Assembly: GCF_000002865.3 (NCBI RefSeq)
Contig: NW_001865050.1
Location: 810,820 to 874,819, forward strand
Source of the DNA: Monosiga brevicollis MX1
Taxonomy: Eukaryota; Opisthokonta; Choanoflagellata; Craspedida; Salpingoecidae
Reading direction: 5' to 3'
DNA: 64,000 nt
How positions within the stretch are numbered: position 1 is the stretch's first letter; every line of letters begins with the position of its first letter. Below the pieces are notes generated by a model. That model was not told the DNA's origin. It saw only the letters and a program-made list of their open reading frames with translations, and did no database searches. Positions 57,833 through 64,000 of this stretch are shown here, piece by piece. A program made the translations under genes and the position numbers.

Positions 57833-60197
57833 TCTCGTAGAAGCCAGAACGATGCACACAAAGAAGTTCCAAACGCGAATTCAAGTAGAGCAGAATAGCG
57901 TGAGGCGCCGACGGCTCAGATCAGAAGTTCCAAGCACGGCAGCGCACAAAGCAGAAGCTTGACAGTAGTCAAACGTCGAAGCAGTAATTTCAAGTTGAAA
58001 GATCGGTAAGCAGGTTTGGTTGTAGATGAATCAGCGTTCGCCGGGGAAAGGTCCGGGAAAAATGCCACTCCCGACTCGTGCGTGTTGACTTGAGATTGGG
58101 CCGGTGTCCGGGATTGAACGGACGAGCGAGCGAGGTGGACGATCAACGGGCACACTCGACTTGACGAGAAGGTGAACAGGGTATGAACGCTCTGCTGCAT
58201 GCGATCGTGCCTCGGTGGATCGGGACCTCGACAGCTGTGCGCGCGAGTCGGATGCCCGTGTGATGACGAGCGAATGAATGGGAGAGAGATCCCAACGCTT
58301 CGGAAAAACCTCGGGGCGAACCAGACGAACGTGCCGGACCGTAGGCTCGCGCGGCGACTTTGACAGCCACTCGACGTGAAAATAAGCGCTCGACGTACAC
58401 AGAAAGCCACCTGTCGTTGCACTCAGGCAGCAGCCAAGGCAACAATTGTTGTGGGTGTGCTTGTTGGCTAGTCCCTGAGTGTGTGATGCCGCGTCAAAGA
58501 AGCTTGTGGACGCGTGATGTGGCCAATTGAACCGTCATGGCCCCTCAAAGGTGGGGGGCTGGCTTTACCGTCCCAGAATCATTCCCTTCCCCCTACGCAA
58601 CGATCCCATTTGCACAGCGTCGACCTTGGCTGAACGTGCGTGCATGCAACCCGTGCTGTGCTGACAGCTGTGGATACGGCTGGTGGCAGGACAAGATGGA
58701 GGAGCAGCTTGGCAAACGGTGGCCCACCTGCAGGCACCCAGCTCCGCCCACTGCGTGCCTTGTCCGCATCCTTTTGCATGCATGCACTTGATTAAATTGC
58801 ATGTATGCATTCCGTACCCTTTGATGAGGAGAAGATGGTGATGGAGGAGGAGGAAGAAGATGGTGATGATGGAGGAGGAAGAAGTTGATGAAGAAGAAGA
58901 TGATGAAGCGAAGGAAGTGGCAGTGGGGGAAGAGACGCAAAAAAACGCTGGTGATGATCACATTACTGAGATAGCTGATCCTCCCATCCCCCGCCCCCCA
59001 CCCCCAACATGGCATACGAGCAGATGTTGTGATGACGGCTCAAGATTTGCCTGCTCGGTTGGAGAAAGTCAATGGGATTCGAGAGGAAGGAGCACGCCCG
59101 GGTTCTTCAAGAGTGGTGCGGACAGACGGACACGTCAAACAATTGATAAACGGTTCGTGCCCCGCGAGTGATGGCGTTGGAGCACCGGGCTTGTCAAACG
59201 AGTAGCATGATATGAATTGACCTGATTGATATAAAGCCTGGTATCGTTCGTTTTGAGCAAACAAACTCTAGCCCCCGCTTGCTCAACATTCAGCCAGCAT
59301 TGAAACGTCAGTGCACGACACTTGAAGCGAAGTGGAGGGAAGAAAAACGACGACGGTTGGTGGAGGAGAAACCCCGACCAGCGAAAGCTTCCTCCTCAAC
59401 AGTAAACCACACTGGCGGATACCGCACACAACCCTATAAGGGCCCTGGTGATGATACGTGATAGGGCAAACGCGACTTGAACGCCCATTCGCCAAGCCCA
59501 GTCCACACACACCCACACAAGTAGAGCAAAAAAAAAAAGAACATTTGAACTTAAAAAATTGAAAACCCTAAGAGAAGAGCTAGTACGCGGTAATGCTGAC
59601 ACATTGCACATTGCACGGCCACCAGACGGAATGAGATGAATGACTCTCATACCCTCAACGCAATCTGGGTAAAAAATGGCATAGCAAACCACATGCATTG
59701 CCAGAACATAAAGTACGGGCGAAGAAATCAAGATACTGTGAATAGCGTAAAAGTAAAACAAATGAGCGCCAGAGAAGCTGCGCCGAGGCGATAAAAAAAA
59801 AAAAAGGGACGCAAATTCAAAAACAAAAACTATCACCACAAAACTAAGAATAGAACCCCCGGGCCATGGCCCGCACATCTGAAAACACAAGTTACAATGA
59901 TGAAGAACAAGCAGAAAGAAGTACACGACCGAGTTCCACCATAGAGTGACGTCCAAAGTCATTGCACAGGTCGCACGCGTTGAGTGTCCGTAAGGTCCTG
60001 AACCAGCCACGCACAGGAACATTGATCTCCATCACCAATTCCACCTTCACGTTCAGATTCATAAGCATGTTTGTATGGATAACCACCATAGTCACATGTC
60101 ACGACACGTTTGTTTCCGGCGGGAGCAAACCATGCACCAATGCGAAAAGAAACCACAGCAGGTGCCAGTGGCTTGAATCGGTTGTGCGGCCTCGCCG
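57833..60197. other. Long spacer upstream of metalloprotease, without recognisable gene
   Basis: 2.36 kb that begins with the metalloprotease 5' flank and ends at the zinc-finger gene stop. 58830-58930 is a GAGGAA/GATGAA-rich stretch. Minus-strand frames near 58143-58445 and 59396-60022 encode hydrophobic or Ser/Arg peptides with no family resemblance; the latter is A/T-rich 3'-UTR-like DNA of the zinc-finger gene. Confidence 0.4.
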
Positions 60198-62435
60198 CTA
60201 CGAAGTCACCGAGCCGGTTGTGACCGGGAAATGTTGGCCACCAGACATGGTGGGCAGCATGCTCTGCGCCATTAGAGACCACAAGGACATGTTGGCCATG
60301 GAAGATAGGTTATGCACATCCAAAACGCCGCTGTTACCCATTGATGCCGATGGAACAATCGCGGGAGTACTGCCACCGCCAAGGTTCATCCAAGCCACAT
60401 TGTCAGGCAAACTACCAGGCAAGGACGTCACAGGCAGGGAGTGGGAAGAAGGGCGGTGCTGTTGTGCTTGTGACTGCTGAGATGTAGGCACTTGTCGTGC
60501 CTGTACCCGCTGCACTGGCTGGGCATCAATGGCGTGCTCGGCGGCCGCGAGAGCATCCGAGGGTCTCTTGGGCGGTTCGCTCTCTGCATGGCCCTGGATA
60601 CCTGAAACACTTGCGGGGACCGTATCGACAGCCGCATCATTGGGAGCAGCTGGGCCCGGCTGCTCATGGCTGGCCGTGCTCGCGGCTGCCGCGGCAGCTA
60701 ACGCGGTGGAGGTGGAAAACATGGGCCAACCCATGCCGGCAGGAGCCGCGCCTTGGGCCATGGAACTCGCGCCACCGTTCAGTCTATGCATGGCCAATGC
60801 ATTGTGCTGAAGACTTAGCCACATCTGTTGATGAAGCCACAACGCCTGGGGTGTGTACATGGGGCCGAGCGGCGCCCCTGCCACGATGGGCATCCCTGGC
60901 AAGACCGATGTTAGGCCAAGCATGGCTTGCTGCAAACCCGTGGCCTTGTTCGCGTTTGCCTCGACTGCCGCTGCCGCCGACCCTCCCAAGCCAAAGTGGG
61001 AGTGAGAGGCGCTGTGTGCGTGGGCCTGCGGTGTCAGGGAAGGCGAGGCGCGGCGAACCGCACTGTTTTGTGTATGTGTCCGTTTGGTCACATGTCGAAT
61101 TGGGTCCTCATTCTCCCGCATGGCCTCCTTGGCAACCAGCAATGCAATGGTTCGCTCGGCTCGCTGCTTGCTATCACTTGCACTGAAGCGACTCGCATAT
61201 GATGCTTCAAGCTGAGGCGCAAGTGGTTCGAGAGCCGTAGCGATACCTTTCCTATGCACCTGCACGCCGCGATGACCCGCGTGTCGCTGATGGCGACGCA
61301 GACTATAAACCTGTGGCAAGCCGAGACATGACAGCAGTTAGAGAGTTTGGTCACCCAGGGAGGAAAGCAGGGGGACAGGTACAGGTAAAAAAAAAAAGCT
61401 CGTCACAAACCCACACCTCACACGCGAGAGCAGGTGTAAATGATGTACTTGAACAACAGGACCGGGGCCACTTGCCTGACGATATTTACGGTTACACCGT
61501 TGGCACTCGTAGGGCCGGCAATTGCTGTGTGCGAGGAGATGGTGTTTCAAATGATCAAGACGCTCAAAGGCCCGCCCACAGCTTGCCAGTGGACAGACAA
61601 GCTCAAAGTTTGTCTCCTCGAGATCAGTCAGAGGCAAGTCATCATCGTCTTGAAAATCGTCGCCGCCGTCTTCGGCCCCACCTTGGTCGTCAGAGTCGGA
61701 GCCATTTGGGGATTGTGCTTGGCTGGCCTTAAAGTCACGCTTGTACTTGTCACCAGTGCTTGGCAACGAGTTAGTTTGAGGTGCGGCTCGCTTGGGCTGC
61801 TTGGAGGGAAGGCCAGTTGTCGGAGCAGTAGACTTTGAGCAGGTCGCCGAATCGATGTGTGGCATGGCCGAGGCAGCGCGTTTAGCAGTGCTGGACGACG
61901 CCTTGGTGGTTTTGCCAGGCAGACCGGATCCTGACTTGCCAGGATCCGCAACGAGAGTTTCTTGCGTGGCCGTCGGCACGGCCTTGCACTCACGTGCTAC
62001 CTCTGGTTTTTCAGAGGCAGATGCTTTGTCTCGGGAGCGCGATTTGGCTTGCTCTTTGACTCGGTGACTGATGACAGCCGGGGTCGTTGAGGTCGGCACC
62101 ATACTCTTGGCCGCTTCAGTTGACGCTTGATCCTGGCAGCGCTGATGCGCTGCCTTGACCTTGGACTTGGCCTTGGCATTGACTTTGGCCTTGACCTTCG
62201 ATGCGTTCTTGGGTTGGTCGCGAGTTCGATCCTTAGACGTGGGCGCGACCTTGGATTTGATTTTGGGTTTGGAAAGGGATGAGTTGCTGGCAATCTTGTG
62301 CGTTGTCGAGTCACTGCCTAAAGGCTGGCTGTCGGAACTTGAAGCAGGTTCTGGTTCGGTCGAGTTTGCTGCCGCATATGCTGCTGCCAAAGCCAGTGTA
62401 GCCAGCTTTGGCTGCTCAGTGGAAGACTCAGACAT
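60198..62435 (-). CDS. C2H2 zinc-finger protein, low-complexity flanks
   Basis: ATG at 62435 (MSESSTEQPKLATLAL). Residues 1-250 are Ser/Lys-rich and repetitive (KVKAKVNAKAKSKVKAA), then an acidic patch, then a pair of C2H2 fingers: CPLASCGRAFERLDHLKHHL with H-x3-H, and CQRCNRKYRQ|VYSLRRHQRHAGH, whose second finger is cut by an intron. The last exon (61319-60198) is Ala/Gln/Met-rich, with hydrophobic patches (MYTPQALWLHQQMWLSLQ), and low-complexity tail ending at the TAG at 60200-60198. The intron has a non-canonical GC donor (CAG|GCAAGT). Likely nuclear and DNA-binding, but two fingers alone give no target. No family beyond C2H2 recognised. Confidence 0.8.
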
Positions 62436-63276
62436 GATCAAGCATTGCGCATGCGCTCACGGGCAAGATGGCGTTCGAGTCGACGGGATGCTTTGCTCCA
62501 GTCGATCAGGCGCTTCTAGATACAGACAGGTGACAGCAGCGTCAGCTTAGCCAATGATCAATGCAAAATAGTTGATGTCATGCACACCGTCTCAGCTGTT
62601 AAAGGCTTCTTCTGATATTAAGCACTGATATTAAGCACAGCCCAAAGGCATGCAAATTCAGGTGGGAGAATCAAGTAAGGCAGAGCACTCACAATGCAAC
62701 ACGGGACGAGAATGTTTGCAAGTGCCAAGATTTTAGTCGAGCGGGGGGATTGGCTGAAGAAACGTCGCTGAGCCGAATCAGGTGATGATCAATCTTATGT
62801 GAGAAAGTTGAACAGAACAAGGCGTGGCAACGCGACCGGTCTACATGGAAGCTATTGGCGTACAAAGTGGCCGCAATGACGCGTCGAGTCCACCGGGCAA
62901 CAAGATCGAGCATCAACTATGAAACGAACCATAACACATCCGAGCGCATCAGAGCAGTAGGCAGGGGTTAATGGAGCGAACACTGCGGCATGAAGGAATC
63001 AAAAGGGAAGATGCAAGAGAGACAGCAGCAGCAGCAGGAGGAGGAGGAGGCGGAGGAAGGGGAGGCGGAGGGGGAGGAGGGAATCACACAAACAAGCCTC
63101 CACACGCCGGTACGCAGACCAGGAAAATTGCCAAGAAGAAAGAAAACGGTGTGTTAGGGTTCTGTGGTGGTGGGGAGTGCATGAGGTGGGAAGAAGCGGT
63201 GGGATCTGCACAACACATCAAACATGGGGCAGGGTTGACTATCGAGGCGGATGCAAACCGGCAACATGGCTTGCCG

Positions 63277-63330
<54 letters not shown>

Positions 63331-64000
63331 CAAGGACGACTACGACATCAACAACAACGACGACCACGACAACCAGCACGACGAGGAAAAGCGGAGTGCA
63401 TCCTCGACAAGCCACGACTCACGGCACAACCGGGTATGTTTGCTCGCCAAGTACCGACTAACAGACCCAATGGGAGGGAGTGTTCGTGGCCGGTGAGGCC
63501 GGTGTATGTTGAATGGGGAACCACGTACATAGTGGGCTCTCAAGAACAAACAATGCACCGAAAGAACGTGGGCATGGTGACTCCACGCAAAACGGAATCT
63601 GAACAGTGCAACTGGGTGTATGTGGTTTTGCTTCATGGTTTGGTTTGCGTGATGAGAGGCGGGATGATTGAATGATGTGAATGATGTGAATGATGTGAAT
63701 GTGTGTGTGTGTGTATGTATGGCGGTACAGCCGCCGCACTCACCTGGGAGAAAAGGGTAGGGGAATCAAGGAAGGGGATTGCAAACAGAACCCGAGGCCT
63801 GTACGTCTGGGCAAGCGAGCAATTTGCCTGTGAGTTGGTCACTCTCTGATCAAACAGACGGGCAAGATCAAGAGGGTCTCTCGCAAGTGGCAGCGGGGAT
63901 GGTTGATCACATGAAAACCAAAAAAGAGAGGGCGTGTGGTGGAGAGGTTACAATAGGAGGTGGTGGAGACGAATAGCCGGTGCGATCGGGGTCCGGACGC
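62436..64000. other. Terminal spacer
   Basis: Upstream of the zinc-finger gene. Contains a GGA/GGC trinucleotide tract (63027-63080), the CA repeat below, and an AATGATGTG tandem (63669-63698). The plus-strand frame 62971-63675 is repeat-encoded and I do not call it. A gene edge beyond the window end cannot be excluded. Confidence 0.4.
63278..63327. repeat. (CA)n microsatellite
   Basis: Uninterrupted CA tract of about 50 bases, followed by ACGAC/AACAAC imperfect triplets. Confidence 0.95.

Noticed and set aside
58100-58130. tRNA-like 3' arm (TTCAATCC with flanking pairing) on the minus strand
   Set aside because: The T-stem mispairs and there is no matching acceptor stem about 70 bases upstream.
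59396-60022. 208-codon minus-strand frame, hydrophobic
   Set aside because: A/T-rich, no family match, and it sits directly 3' of the zinc-finger gene, so it is probably UTR or spacer.
1-64000. Prokaryotic features (CRISPR arrays, insertion sequences, operons)
   Set aside because: Intron-split eukaryotic genes throughout; no spaced direct repeats or transposase frames were seen.

Overview
The window is nuclear DNA from a unicellular eukaryote. Nearly every gene is split by GT-AG introns of about 60-500 bases, coding DNA is GC-rich, and the spacers carry TG/CA, CT and GA microsatellites plus one 141-base assembly gap. The gene set (PPIP5K, RACGAP1/CYK-4, pecanex, PRELI, PTRH2, mitochondrial-type methionine aminopeptidase, an SH2 domain, many secreted glycan enzymes) points to a choanoflagellate. 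Monosiga brevicollis is my best guess, inferred from gene content and not from any search.

Layout. 0.5-6.4 kb (+): a complete PPIP5K/VIP1 inositol pyrophosphate kinase-phosphatase. 7.0-8.4 kb (-): an SGNH-hydrolase-like protein. 8.8-18.1 kb (-): a pecanex gene of about 2,360 codons; I could chain 13 exons in phase, and the N-terminal cytosolic part carries a STAT-like linker/SH2 region, an SH3-ligand/YxxP motif, a helical region, an acidic region and a ZZ/DC1-like zinc finger. 19.0-20.5 kb (+): type I methionine aminopeptidase. 20.8-22.8 kb (-): N-acetylneuraminate lyase with a signal peptide. 24.1-25.5 kb (+): a divergent protein kinase. 25.8-28.7 kb (-): secreted GH55-like two-domain beta-helix glucanase. 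29.0-32.1 kb (+): RACGAP1/CYK-4. 32.4-35.7 kb (+): secreted DUF6259-like glycosidase. 35.8-37.2 kb (-): PRELI/MSF1 lipid-transfer protein. 38.0-40.9 kb (-): PH-like protein with three tandem copies of an unrecognised domain. 42.0-43.8 kb (+): membrane-anchored isoprenylcysteine-methylesterase-like alpha/beta hydrolase. 44.2-46.5 kb (+): secreted beta-helix protein with an inserted PAN-like domain. 47.1-49.0 kb (-): 1-Cys peroxiredoxin (Prdx6). 49.5-52.7 kb (-): secreted DUF4091 protein. 52.9-54.2 kb (+): PTRH2. 54.8-57.8 kb (-): secreted metzincin-like protease with mucin-like Thr linkers. 60.2-62.4 kb (-): C2H2 zinc-finger protein. The rest of 57.8-64 kb is spacer with repeats.

Functionally, six of the genes encode predicted secreted enzymes or glycan-active proteins (sialic acid lyase, GH55, DUF6259, beta-helix/GH141-like, DUF4091, metalloprotease). 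This fits a bacterivore digesting prey or extracellular glycans. The remainder are housekeeping, lipid and signalling genes. The most unusual locus is the SH2- and zinc-finger-bearing pecanex; the three-repeat PH-like protein looks like an undescribed family. Exon joins were worked out by eye from splice sites and reading phase, so internal boundaries in genes where I give only approximate positions may be off by some bases.
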